Origin: DASQDN01 sp035630195
GTDB taxonomy: Bacteria; Acidobacteriota; Terriglobia; Bryobacterales; Bryobacteraceae
Direction of reading: 5' to 3'
Length of the DNA stretch: 14,719 bases
NCBI GenBank assembly: GCA_035630195.1
Contig: DASQLD010000343.1
Coordinates: 1 to 14,719, forward strand
A program made the translations under genes and the position numbers. The notes below the pieces were generated by a model. It ran no database searches, was not told the DNA's origin, and worked only from the letters and a program-made list of their open reading frames with translations. The first letter of the stretch is position 1; every line of letters begins with the position of its first letter. Below, one piece after another: positions 6,181 through 14,719 of the stretch.

Positions 6181-9100
6181 CCAGTTGTATGTTACGAGGA
6201 CCTACGTTGGTTGTTCCTGTCACTCGTCCGAAGTCGCCGCTGCCGAACGTTGTGTTTGCGCGCCCGAACTGTGGCGTGTTCGTAACGTTGAACATCTCAC
6301 CGCGGAATTGAGCCTTAATGCTCTCACCCCAACGGAAGTTCTTCAGGATGGCGAAGTCAGCGTGCTTCGTGGGACCGAACCGGATATTCGGAACCCAGCG
6401 AGGCGCATTGCCGATTTCGAACTGACCTGGAGCGCTGAAGGCCGCCGTATTGAACCAGCGATCAGGTGTGGGATTTTCGACCGCAGCTGCATTCAAGTCC
6501 GTAACGTTCGGACGTTGGACCTGAAAGCCATAGTTCGTAAGGGTGTTCGGAGCGGTGAAGGCCAGAGGAAGGCCACTCGAGAACCGAACAATTGTTGAGA
6601 CCTGCCAGCCGCCGATGACCGCGTTCGCGACTGGATGCATGTCGCTGCCGAACTTGCGGCCTTTCCCGATCGGCAGTTCGTACACGAGTGTGTTCACGAA
6701 GCTCTGCGGAATATCGTGCGCGCTGATGGAGCGATCGACTTCGAGATTGTAGAAATCGCGCAGAGTATCCGCGACTTCCCAGCCCTGCCATTCGCTTGCG
6801 TTGTCAATTGCCTTAGACCATTGATAGGTGCTGAGGAAGTTCAGGCTGGCGCTCGCTCTCCAATGGAAGCGAGCAACCAGAGCATTGAAGCTGGAACTGG
6901 CGCCGGGCGTATCGACCGACACATTGACTCCGAGAAACTGCGGATGCGGGCGCAGCAACCTATGGCGTGGTACCGTTGCCCCGGCCAACGCTCCGGTTTG
7001 AATCACTCCGAAGAATGGATTCGCCACTTGCTGATCGAGGGCGGTGCCCTGGCTCAGAAAACTGGGGTGGAGTTGGTTTGCCTGTTGGGTAGCGCCGAAT
7101 AACAGTTTTCGCCCTTGTGTGCCCGTGTATCCGGCTTCAAGGACCATCCCGCTCGTGATCTCGTACTGGAAATCGGAACTGAAGCTCTGCACGTAGCTGA
7201 GGGGGTGATCGTAGAAGAATGCATTCACGTTTTCGCCGACTTGGGTAAGGAGTCCTCGCGAGCTGCCGATGGGTTGATTGATCCCGTTTGGATAGGGATT
7301 GCTTAGAAGCGATCCTAGATTCGGATTGATACCATCACCGCCGACCGTCGAGTTCCAGGACGTCGATGTCGAGAAGCCATCACGACCCGAACCTCCGGTT
7401 TGCGGGAAGAAGATGCCATAGCCGCCCCGGAACACCAGCTTGTCGGTGATCTTGTAGGCCATGCCGAACCTGGGCGCGAAGTTGGCCCAGGTGGTTTGCC
7501 AGGCTTCGCGATTGTCCGCTGAGGCAAACTCCAAACCGCCCTTAAGCTGCAGTCCGGTTTGTTGTGATAACGGATTCGTCACTTGAGTATTGAACCAATT
7601 CGAACGGTCATAACGCTCGGTGCGTCCCGGTTGAACTTCCCAACGAATCCCGAGATGCAGTGTCAGGCGACGGGTTGCGCGCCAGGAATCCTGAAAATAT
7701 GCGCCGTGATACATCGCGGTGGTTGCGGTCGCCGCACTGATCGGCGCGCTTCCACTCGCTCCGACGCCAAGCAAGAGCGAAGCTATCGCGTCACCACTGG
7801 TCGTGCTGTTTTGGACGGCGACGGGACCAGCAGTCAATCCTCGTGTGAAGCCGAACGTCGGTGTATTGAAGTCCGTGCTGTTCAAACGAGCCAGTTCGCT
7901 GATCCAGCCAAACTTTAAGCTGTGGGAACCGCGCTCATTTGTAATGTTCAGTTGAAGATTGTGCGTTTCGCGAGCTGAGTTCAGATATCGACGGTTATTC
8001 AACGTCGCATAGTTCGTCATTGTGAACTCGGGATAAGTTTCCGTCTGGAACTGCGAGACGAGGGAAGGGCTGAAGCCCAGCGCCGTTGCGTTCAGACCGA
8101 TTGAAGGCGAGTTCTGATTCTCGCGCCAGCGGCCGGAGCCTAAAACCGCATTGATGACCCAACTCGGCGAAGGAGTGTAAGTCGACCCGATAACCACTTG
8201 ATGGCGAGGATTGACGTCGCTGAAGTTGGTATCGGCGCCGTTGCCGAAGAACTCGGGCGCGATATTCTCCTGCCAAGCTTTTGTAAACCGGCCGAACATC
8301 GTCCATGATTCTGACTTAGCCCAATCGATTCGGCCGTCGATACGATCGTTGACAGTCACAGTCTTGCCGCTCGCGTTGAAGTTGCGCGTGCGTGTGAATG
8401 GGTCGCCGGGCGCGTTCGGTTGGGGATAGAGCGCAAGCACTTTCTGGGCGATTGGATCGAGCAGATTTGCCGGGATCTGGTTATTTGGAAAAGGATCGCG
8501 CACCACACCGGTGCCGTTCGGATTGGGACGGGTGCTGAAGGGATTGTAGATGACCGATAGCGATCCATCCGCATTCCTCGTATCGGAGAAATCGCCCGCC
8601 CGTTGCGCCGCGGTCGGCAACGTGGAGGTGTTCGTGCCCGGGCTGCCTTGCCGCAGGCCTTCATAAGCGCCGAAGAAGAACAATCGCTTCGAACGCGAAA
8701 TGGGACCACCTACCGCAGCTCCGAACTGATTTCTTTGAAAACTCACGCGCGGCAATCCGGCCCGATTGTTCTGCCACGCGTTCGCATCGAGCACGTTATT
8801 GCGGAGGAATTCGAACAAGGATCCGTGGAAGTCGTTTTGCCCACCGCGCGTAATCATGTTCACAACGCCACCATCCGATTTTCCGAATTGGGCATCGAAT
8901 TGGTTGCGGGCGATGTTGACTTCCTGAACCGAATCGACCGACGGCGAAGCGATCAAGCCACCCCAATCGACTGCCGCGGCAGGCACGCCATCGATCAGCG
9001 TGAGGCCGGCCTGACCTCTGCCGCCATTCATCGAGAATCGGTTGTGATTTTGGTCCTGGGTTGCTTGCGAGATGCCGGTACGAACGGCGATCACGCCGGC

Positions 9101-9577
9101 GTTCGCGTGAACGAGCGCGAACGGATTTCTCGCGTTTACCGGCAGGTCGAGGACTGTCTGTTGATCGAGCGTAATCGCGCGGTTGGCAGATTGCGTGTCG
9201 AGCATCGACACGGCAGCCGAAACTTCTACGGTTTGGCTGACTTCGCCCAACTGCAAGGCTAGATTGACTTCGAGCGTCTGGTTGACGCGGAGTTCAACGC
9301 CGGTTTGCACGCTTCGACGGAAACCTTGCATTTCGGCCGAGATCTCGTATTTGCCCGGCGGGAGTTGGGAGAAGATGAAACTGCCGTCTCCTCCAGATTT
9401 GGAATTGCGAACGTCATTCGTCGCTTCATTGCGAATACGGACGTCCACTCCGGGAATCGCGGCTGCGTTTGGATCTTGTACGAGTCCGGTGATTGTTCCC
9501 GTGAACGCCTGCCCCCAAACATTTGTCGCTGTGATGGTTGAAAGTAAAGCAATCACCACTAGCAGGTGTAACCTCAT
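6161..9577 (-). CDS. OAR-like TonB-dependent receptor, copy A (intact)
   Basis: A 1138-residue outer-membrane receptor. It begins with a signal peptide (MRLHLLVVIALLSTITATN, cleavage likely near WGQA), followed by a carboxypeptidase-regulatory-like beta-sandwich (about 26-108). The plug domain (about 115-245) includes NGGRGQAGLTLIDGVPA and DAQFGKSDGGVVNMITRGG. The rest is a large beta-barrel ending RNIQLGLRIQF, whose terminal Phe fits the outer-membrane assembly signal. Such Oar-type receptors import bulky substrates with TonB energy; the substrate is unknown. The start at 9577 is preferred over an upstream in-frame ATG because AGGAGG (9588-9583) sits five bases before it. It is convergent with the TPR gene and is the intact member of a tandem pair with 9701-13120. 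Confidence 0.92.
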   Translation of the reverse strand: MRLHLLVVIALLSTITATNVWGQAFTGTITGLVQDPNAAAIPGVDVRIRNEATNDVRNSKSGGDGSFIFSQLPPGKYEISAEMQGFRRSVQTGVELRVNQTLEVNLALQLGEVSQTVEVSAAVSMLDTQSANRAITLDQQTVLDLPVNARNPFALVHANAGVIAVRTGISQATQDQNHNRFSMNGGRGQAGLTLIDGVPAAAVDWGGLIASPSVDSVQEVNIARNQFDAQFGKSDGGVVNMITRGGQNDFHGSLFEFLRNNVLDANAWQNNRAGLPRVSFQRNQFGAAVGGPISRSKRLFFFGAYEGLRQGSPGTNTSTLPTAAQRAGDFSDTRNADGSLSVIYNPFSTRPNPNGTGVVRDPFPNNQIPANLLDPIAQKVLALYPQPNAPGDPFTRTRNFNASGKTVTVNDRIDGRIDWAKSESWTMFGRFTKAWQENIAPEFFGNGADTNFSDVNPRHQVVIGSTYTPSPSWVINAVLGSGRWRENQNSPSIGLNATALGFSPSLVSQFQTETYPEFTMTNYATLNNRRYLNSARETHNLQLNITNERGSHSLKFGWISELARLNSTDFNTPTFGFTRGLTAGPVAVQNSTTSGDAIASLLLGVGASGSAPISAATATTAMYHGAYFQDSWRATRRLTLHLGIRWEVQPGRTERYDRSNWFNTQVTNPLSQQTGLQLKGGLEFASADNREAWQTTWANFAPRFGMAYKITDKLVFRGGYGIFFPQTGGSGRDGFSTSTSWNSTVGGDGINPNLGSLLSNPYPNGINQPIGSSRGLLTQVGENVNAFFYDHPLSYVQSFSSDFQYEITSGMVLEAGYTGTQGRKLLFGATQQANQLHPSFLSQGTALDQQVANPFFGVIQTGALAGATVPRHRLLRPHPQFLGVNVSVDTPGASSSFNALVARFHWRASASLNFLSTYQWSKAIDNASEWQGWEVADTLRDFYNLEVDRSISAHDIPQSFVNTLVYELPIGKGRKFGSDMHPVANAVIGGWQVSTIVRFSSGLPLAFTAPNTLTNYGFQVQRPNVTDLNAAAVENPTPDRWFNTAAFSAPGQFEIGNAPRWVPNIRFGPTKHADFAILKNFRWGESIKAQFRGEMFNVTNTPQFGRANTTFGSGDFGRVTGTTNVGPRNIQLGLRIQF

Positions 9578-9642
9578 GTGGCCCTCCTTTGGCGGCACAT
9601 AGTTGCTTGGAAGGGATTCTATACCCCTCGGCATGGCAAAAC
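9578..9642 (-). promoter_or_regulatory. Leader and candidate -10 of receptor A
   Basis: On the minus strand the leader carries a strong Shine-Dalgarno AAAGGAGGG (9590-9582) and a -10-like TATAGAAT (9623-9616), which would give a short leader of about 30-40 bases. No convincing -35 box is seen at 16-18 bases. The same elements precede receptor B, but homology between the two copies ends at 9642/13184, so their conservation partly reflects the duplication and does not by itself prove function. Confidence 0.4.
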
Positions 9643-9654
9643 GAATCGGGCCAC

Positions 9655-9687
9655 GTGCGAGAGGCGGCCCGTATTGAAGTGGACTGA
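9655..9687 (+). pseudogene. Remnant of TPR gene 3' end at duplication junction
   Basis: In the plus frame this reads V-REAARIEVD-stop, against LQEAARIEAE near the end of the intact TPR protein (6108-6137). The bases match closely, for example an identical AGAGGCGGCCCGTAT. After that the two diverge, and 9688-9700 shows no clear match to the remaining TPR codons. It is not a gene; it is a scar showing that the duplicated segment started inside the TPR gene, or that a second TPR gene was deleted. Confidence 0.72.
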
Positions 9688-9700
9688 GGATGTCAGAATT

Positions 9701-12700
9701 TCAGAACTGCACTCTGAGACCGAGTTGTATGTTACGTGGACCTACGTTGGTGGTGCCAGTAACTCGTCCGAAATCGCCGCTCCCGAGCGTCGTATTCGCG
9801 CGTCCGAGCTGTGGAGTGTTGGTAACGTTGAACATTTCTCCGCGCAGCTGAGCTTTGATGCTCTCACCCCAACGGAAGTTTTTCAGGATGGCAAAGTCCG
9901 CGTGGTTGGTCGGACCAAAACGTATATTGGGAACCCAGCGAGGCGCATTGCCAATTTCGTATTGACCAGGGGCTCGGAATGCGGCGGTGTTGAACCAACT
10001 ATCCGGTGTCGGATTTTCTACAGCGGCCGACGCAAAATCGGTAACGATGTTCGGCCTTTGCACCTGATAGCCATAATTAGACAGCGTATTCGGCGCCGTG
10101 AAGCTAAGAGGAAGGCCGCTCGAGAACCGGATAATGGTTGAGACCTGCCATCCACCGATTACAGCATTCGCAATTGGATGCATATCGTTTCCATACTTGC
10201 GGCCCTTGCCCACGGGAAGTTCGTAGACAAGCGTGTTCACAAAACTCTGCGGGATATCATGTGCGCTGATGGAACGATCGACTTCAAGGTTGTAGTAATC
10301 GCGAAGCGTATCGGACACCTCCCATCCCTGCCACGCGCTCGCGTTATCGATGGCTTTGGACCACTGATACGTGCTAAGGAAGTTCAGATGGGCGCCCAGT
10401 CGCCAGTGGAACCGAGCGACCAGGGCGTTGAAGCTGGAACTCGCTCCTGGGGTATCAACCGACACGTTGACGCCGAGAAACTGCGGATGGGGACGTAGCA
10501 GCCTGTGCCGGGGAACGGTCGCGCCGGCGAGCGCCCCAGTTGGAATCACATTGAAAAACGGATTCGCAACCTGCTGGTCCAACGCTGATCCCTGGCTCAG
10601 AAAACTTGGGTGTAGTTGATTTGCCTGTTGCGTAGCGCCGAATAGCAGCTTTCGCCCTTGCGTACCGGTATAGCCAACCTCGAACACCATGCCACTGGTA
10701 ATTTCATACTGGATATCCGAACTGAAACTTTGGACATAACTGAGCGGGTGATTATAGTAGAAGGCGTTTACATTCTCGCCCACCTGTGTCAGCAGACCGC
10801 GTGAGTTGCCGATCGGCTGTGCCAAGCCGTTGGGATACGGGTTGCTGAGCAGCGATCCTATATTCGGCGTGATCCCATCCTGACCGACAGTGGAGTTCCA
10901 TGAGGTAGTCGTCGAGAAACCATCGCGGCTGCCACCTCCCGTTTGTGGATAGAAAATGCCATATCCACCTCTAAAAACGAGCTTGTCTGTGACCTTGTAG
11001 GCCAGACCGAATCTTGGAGCAAAGTTCGCCCATTCCGTTTGCCACGCCGCCCGTTTATCCGCTGAAGTAAATTCCAGGCCGCCCTTCAGAGGCAAACCCG
11101 TTTGTTGGGACAGAGGGTTCGAAATGTCCGGATTGAACCAGTTCGAGCGATCGTAGCGTTCCGTGCGGCCAGGCTGGACCTCCCAACGTAGGCCCAGGTG
11201 CAGCGTAAGACGACGATTGAATCGCTATGAATCCTGGAAATACGCACCGTGATACATCGCGGTGGTTGCCGTTGCGGCGTTGATCGAACCGCTGCCGCTC
11301 GCGCCCGTGCCAAGGAGCAATGACGCGATCGCATCTCCACTGGTCGTGCTGGCTTGGGCGGCAACCGGCCCGGATGTCAACCCTCGCGTAAAGCTAAAGG
11401 TGGGTGTATTGAAGCTGATCGAATTGAGTCTGGCCAACTCCGAGATCCAGCCGAACTTCAAGCTGTGCGATCCACGTTCGTTGGTGATGTTCAATTGCAG
11501 GTTATGCGTTTCGGCGCACGGGATTGGAGTATCCACGATTGTTCAGAGTTGCGTAGTTCTGCATCTGGAACTCGGGGTACGTTTCCGTTTGAAATTGCGA
11601 AACGAGCGAGGGACTGAAGCCGAGCGCGGTCGCATTCAGACCCTTTGACGGCGAGTTCTGATTCTCACGCCAGCGGCCCGAACCGAGGACGGCATTCACT
11701 ACCCAGCTTGGAGAAGGCGTACAGGTTGTGCCGATCACTACGTGGTGTCGCGGGTTAACGTCGCTGAAATTCGTGTCCGCGCCGTTGCCGAAAAACTCCG
11801 GGGCTACGTTCTCTTGCCAGGCCTTGGTGAAGCGGCCGAACATCGTCCAGTTCTCCGACTTAGCCCAATCGATACGAGCGTCAACACGATCATTCGTGGT
11901 GATGGTCTTGCCGCTCTTATTGAAATTGCGAGTGAACGTGAACGGATCACCGGGCGCATTGGGTTCCGGATACAGCGCAAGGACGTTACGGGCGATCGGG
12001 TTGATCAAGTTCGCAGGGATACGATTATCCGGGAACGGATCGCGGACTACACCACTTCCGTTTGGATTCGGCCTGGCGCTGAACGGATTGTAGATGACAG
12101 CCAAGCTGCCATCGCCATTGCGCGTATTTGAAAAATCTCCCGCACGCTGTTGCGCAGTCGGCAACGAAGATGTATTGGTGCCTGGGCTGCCCTGGCGCAA
12201 GCCTTCGTACGTTCCAAAAAAGAACAGGCGCTTGGATCGAGAAATCGGTCCACCTATCGCGGCGCCAAACTGATTTCGCTGGAAGCCTACGCGCGGTAAA
12301 CCAGCCCGATTGTTTTGCCAGCTATTGGCATCGAGCACATTATTGCGAAGAAATTCAAAAAACGATCCATGAAAGTCGTTTTGTCCGCCACGGGTGATCA
12401 TATTGACGACACCGCCATCCGACTTACCGAATTGCGCATCGAATTGGTTGCGGGCGATGTTGACTTCCTGAACCGAATCGACCGACGGAGAAGCGATCAA
12501 GCCACCCCAATCGACTGCGGCTGCGGGAACGCCATCGATCAGCGTAAGACCAGCCTGACCTCTGCCGCCATTCATCGAGAATCGATTGTGATTTTGGTCC
12601 TGAGTTGCCTGCGATATGCCGGTTCGAACCGCGATCACGCCGGCATTCGCATGAACGAGCGCGAACGGATTTCGCGCATTCACGGGCAGGTCGAGAACTG

Positions 12701-13120
12701 TCTGTTGGTCGAGCGTCACCGCACGATTGGCTGATTGTGTATCGAGCATTGACACGGCTGCCGAAACTTCTACGGTCTGACTGACCTCGCCCACCGCAAG
12801 GCTAGATTAACTTCCAGCGTCTGGTTGACGCGGAGTTCAACGCCGGTTTGCAGGCTTCGGCGGAAACCTTGCGTCTCGGCCGAGATCTCATACTTGCCTG
12901 GCGGAATTTGAGAGAAGATAAATGCGCCATCTCCTCCCGATTTCGTATTGCGAACGTCATTCGTCGCTTCATTGCGAATACGGACGTCAACTCCGGGAAT
13001 TGCGGCTGCGTTTGGATCTTGCACGAGCCCGGTGATTGTTCCCGTGAACGCCTGACCCCAAACATTCGTTGCTGTGATGGTCGAAAGTAACGCAACCATC
13101 ACTAGCAGATAAAGCTTCAT
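9701..13120 (-). pseudogene. OAR-like TonB-dependent receptor, copy B (disrupted)
   Basis: This paralog of receptor A is alignable over its whole length (1140 codons including stop, against 1139 in A), with the same signal peptide, carboxypeptidase-regulatory, plug and barrel regions and C-terminal GLRVQF. Three lesions break it. A 1-bp deletion at about 12793-12797 turns LALQLGEVSQT into LALRWARSVRP. A 1-bp insertion at about 11513-11516 restores the original frame after NNRGYSNP, where A has NNRRYLNSARETHN. An in-frame TAG at 11227-11225 replaces the Trp of FQDSW. The start at 13120 has GAGGAGG six bases upstream. Since most differences from A are synonymous, inactivation looks recent. Sequencing or assembly error could explain the indels but less easily the amber codon. 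As read, no full receptor can be made. Confidence 0.88.
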
Positions 13121-13184
13121 ATGACCCCTCCTCGACCGCACACTGTAGCTTGGAAGGATTCTATACCCAGCTACGAGGCAAAAC
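13121..13184 (-). promoter_or_regulatory. Leader and candidate -10 of receptor B
   Basis: The minus strand has a Shine-Dalgarno GAGGAGG next to the start (core AGGAGG at 13132-13127) and TATAGAAT at 13165-13158, at the same relative positions as before receptor A. The 81-base gap to the upstream cytochrome gene is short enough that receptor B could also be read from that gene's promoter. No -35 box is clear. Confidence 0.38.
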
Positions 13185-13201
13185 ATATTGTCTTTACTTA
13201 G

Positions 13202-14719
13202 TTATTGCAAAACGTTAACGAGATTACGAGACAGCGGATCTATCTCCAGTCCGTCCTCGATGACCTGCTTGGCGGTCTCAGCTTTGCCGGTCGCATTCAA
13301 AGCAACCGCGAGATTGATGCGGGCGGATTCGAGACCGGGACTCCGCTTGAGAACTTCGGTCCAGAGGCGAATACTCTGCTCGATCTCGCCTCGTTTGGCC
13401 AGGCATGCGCCTAGGTTGACCGAAGGCGCGATCACGTTAGGGTTTGCAGCAACGATAGCTGCATAGATCTCGCACGCTTTCGGCTCGTTGCCCATGCGGT
13501 CATACAGTTGCGCGAGCTGGCTTGCGACCTTTTCGTCAGCGGCATCGGATTCGTAGGCTCGCCGAAGGAGCTCGAACGCGCGCATTCCCCATTGCCGATT
13601 ATTGTCCTTCAGCGCCACATCGGCGTAGGCTAAGCCGAGTTCGCGGTCAGTGGCTGTTCCTTCGAATGGAACCAGAACGGCATTCACGTTTGACAGGGGC
13701 GGCGCGGCTCTTGACGATCGGGGAATCGTGTGGTCGGTCGCCGCCGCGTGCCGCACTGTTTGCATTTCGGTTCGCGGCATGTGGCACTGAAGACAGTTGT
13801 CTTTAGCGGCCACTCGAACGCCTCGCTTTTCTGAGCAGGAAGTGTCAGTGTGGCAGGTTAGACACCGGGTTCGGTAATAATTCACGCGCGTCGCCAGCGT
13901 TGGTCGCGAATGGGCCTGATGGCACGTGCCGCACCACAGTTTTCGATCAGAGGCCTGCCAGCACTTACTTTGCGCCATCCGTTCGAAGTGGCTGTTGGCA
14001 TTCAACGCGCCTCCGCGGCTCCATACGAAAACAGTCGAAGAGTCCGCGAGAAGCGCGCCTGGCTGGTATGCGTTCGCGTCTTTTTTGGCAATCTCGGTGA
14101 CACCTGCGAGATGACATTGCGCACAGATGCTGTCTCGTCGGAGAGCATCGAGTTTGGCCGGGTTTACGATAGCGGTTTTCTGGCCAGCAATGTGAGCTTC
14201 CCCTGATCCATGACATCGCTCGCAACTGACGCCACCTTCTAGAAATGCCGGCGCCTTATAACCGTTGGCTGAACCCTCTATAGGCTGAAGCCGGCTCGAA
14301 TGACAACGAAGGCAAGCGGGTTCGACGGCGCGCGTAAGGGATAGCTCGTCACGTTTTTCGAAGCCCGGCGAGATGTCCCAGCGGCGTTGCGACGTGTAGT
14401 ACGACACAGGAGCCTGGAAGAGAAAGCCGTCGATCACGGAGGCGTAACTGCGGCCGGCCAGCCCTGAGCCGATGAAGTACTCGAGGGGCCGGCTGACACG
14501 TTTGTCCCCGTCCTCGATTGTGAACTGAATGCGCTCGCCCTCGGCAGAGACACGAGCGCGGCCTACAGTTCCGCGCTCAAAACTCTCCCAGGGTGGACTC
14601 GCCATCAGCAAGCCACTGGACTTGGCCATCGCTGTCGTTCGATAGCTTTTGAAGATCGCCGGGTGACACGGAGCGCACGACTGGCTGCCGACCTCCCATG
14701 ACGAGGCGTGTCCGACCAA
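13202..14719 (-). CDS. Seven-haem c-type cytochrome fused to TPR domain, 5' end cut by window
   Basis: The visible 505 residues contain seven CxxCH haem-c attachment motifs, at fragment residues 15-19, 136-140, 166-170, 199-203, 263-267, 286-290 and 309-313. After a linker of about 40 residues, a C-terminal TPR region (about 355-500; ELLRRAYESDAADEKVASQL, EPKACEIYAAIVAANPN, EIEQSIRLWTEVLKRSPG, GKAETAKQVIEDGLEIDP) follows. Haem attachment occurs outside the cytoplasm, so the protein should be exported; the signal peptide and any further haems lie beyond the window end. The spacing resembles cytochrome c-552/c-554-like doubled-CxxCH domains. It probably carries electrons in the periplasm while the TPRs bind a partner; no catalytic haem ligand can be identified here. 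It is 81 bases upstream of receptor B on the same strand. Confidence 0.88.
   Translation of the reverse strand: MVGHASSWEVGSQSCAPCHPAIFKSYRTTAMAKSSGLLMASPPWESFERGTVGRARVSAEGERIQFTIEDGDKRVSRPLEYFIGSGLAGRSYASVIDGFLFQAPVSYYTSQRRWDISPGFEKRDELSLTRAVEPACLRCHSSRLQPIEGSANGYKAPAFLEGGVSCERCHGSGEAHIAGQKTAIVNPAKLDALRRDSICAQCHLAGVTEIAKKDANAYQPGALLADSSTVFVWSRGGALNANSHFERMAQSKCWQASDRKLWCGTCHQAHSRPTLATRVNYYRTRCLTCHTDTSCSEKRGVRVAAKDNCLQCHMPRTEMQTVRHAAATDHTIPRSSRAAPPLSNVNAVLVPFEGTATDRELGLAYADVALKDNNRQWGMRAFELLRRAYESDAADEKVASQLAQLYDRMGNEPKACEIYAAIVAANPNVIAPSVNLGACLAKRGEIEQSIRLWTEVLKRSPGLESARINLAVALNATGKAETAKQVIEDGLEIDPLSRNLVNVLQ

Larger units (their letters stand above)
6108..9642. repeat. Tandem duplication unit, copy A
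   Basis: This block and 9655-13184 are diverged copies of one unit of about 3.5 kb. It comprises the last codons of the TPR gene, the convergent receptor gene and its leader. The left edge is where 9655 onward begins to match the TPR 3' end (offset 3547). The right edge is where the two leaders stop matching, just after GGCAAAAC. Copy A contains the complete receptor. Confidence 0.72.
9655..13184. repeat. Tandem duplication unit, copy B
   Basis: Second copy of the 6108-9642 unit: TPR 3' remnant, receptor B and the receptor leader up to GGCAAAAC at 13177-13184. Beyond 13184 the sequence is unrelated to that beyond 9642. Differences from copy A look mostly synonymous, with nearly identical patches such as 12436-12488 against 8892-8944. 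Confidence 0.7.

Noticed and set aside
8603..9262. A 219-codon open frame on the plus strand opposite receptor A, and similar long ones at 9183-9602, 9578-10141 and 12315-12734
   Set aside because: They lie antisense to the receptor genes, recur at the same relative places in both copies, encode Arg/His-rich sequence without a recognisable fold, and follow from the codon pattern of the receptors.
9635..9641. TTTTGCC with constant spacing to TATAGAAT upstream of both receptors, as a possible special promoter
   Set aside because: The spacing is too short for a normal -35, and this motif is exactly where homology between the duplicates ends, so common descent explains it.
11225..11227. Amber codon readthrough or recoding in receptor B
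   Set aside because: The gene has two other frame lesions, so recoding of one stop would not restore a receptor; simple decay or error is more likely.
1..14719. CRISPR arrays, tRNA/rRNA genes, transposases, integrases, toxin-antitoxin pairs
   Set aside because: No regularly spaced repeats, RNA-gene signatures or coding frames resembling these were seen on either strand.

Overview
The gene content suggests a chromosome fragment of an Acidobacteriota bacterium, probably of the Solibacteres/Bryobacterales type. The pointers are a long OAR-like TonB-dependent receptor with an N-terminal carboxypeptidase-regulatory domain (duplicated here), a CRTAC1/ASPIC-UnbV propeller protein, TPR proteins, a multiheme c-type cytochrome fused to TPRs, and an Fe-S-type GMC oxidoreductase. 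These families are expanded in that phylum. The assignment rests on recognising families by eye; there is no rRNA or marker gene here.

Layout. (1) Positions 1-1956, minus strand: a tightly overlapping run hemD (uroporphyrinogen-III synthase) > atpZ > atpI > atpB (F0 subunit a, cut by the window start), with overlaps of 19, 11 and 14 bases. This is the 5' part of an F-type ATP synthase operon with a haem-synthesis gene at its head. (2) Positions 1957-1975: a very short divergent intergenic region centred on a 10-bp palindrome that carries a -10-like hexamer on each strand. (3) Positions 1976-6170, plus strand: a likely operon of a GMC oxidoreductase, a seven-motif FG-GAP/ASPIC protein and a TPR protein. 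The ASPIC gene begins inside a tandem decamer repeat. (4) Positions 6161-13120, minus strand: two TonB-dependent receptor genes that arose by a tandem duplication of about 3.5 kb. Receptor A is intact. Receptor B has two compensating 1-bp indels and an amber stop. A short remnant of the TPR gene's 3' end lies between the copies and marks the duplication junction. (5) Positions 13202-14719, minus strand: the C-terminal part of a seven-haem cytochrome c/TPR protein, cut by the window end.

How they may work together (inference): the receptor would import a substrate across the outer membrane, while the propeller/TPR proteins and the multiheme cytochrome act in the periplasm. The GMC enzyme has no visible signal peptide and probably acts in the cytoplasm. 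I see no defence system, CRISPR array, tRNA, rRNA, integrase or transposase. No stretch longer than about 125 bases lacks a gene. The most informative features are the duplication with its remnant and decaying copy, the repeat recruited as a gene start, and the palindromic divergent promoter candidate.
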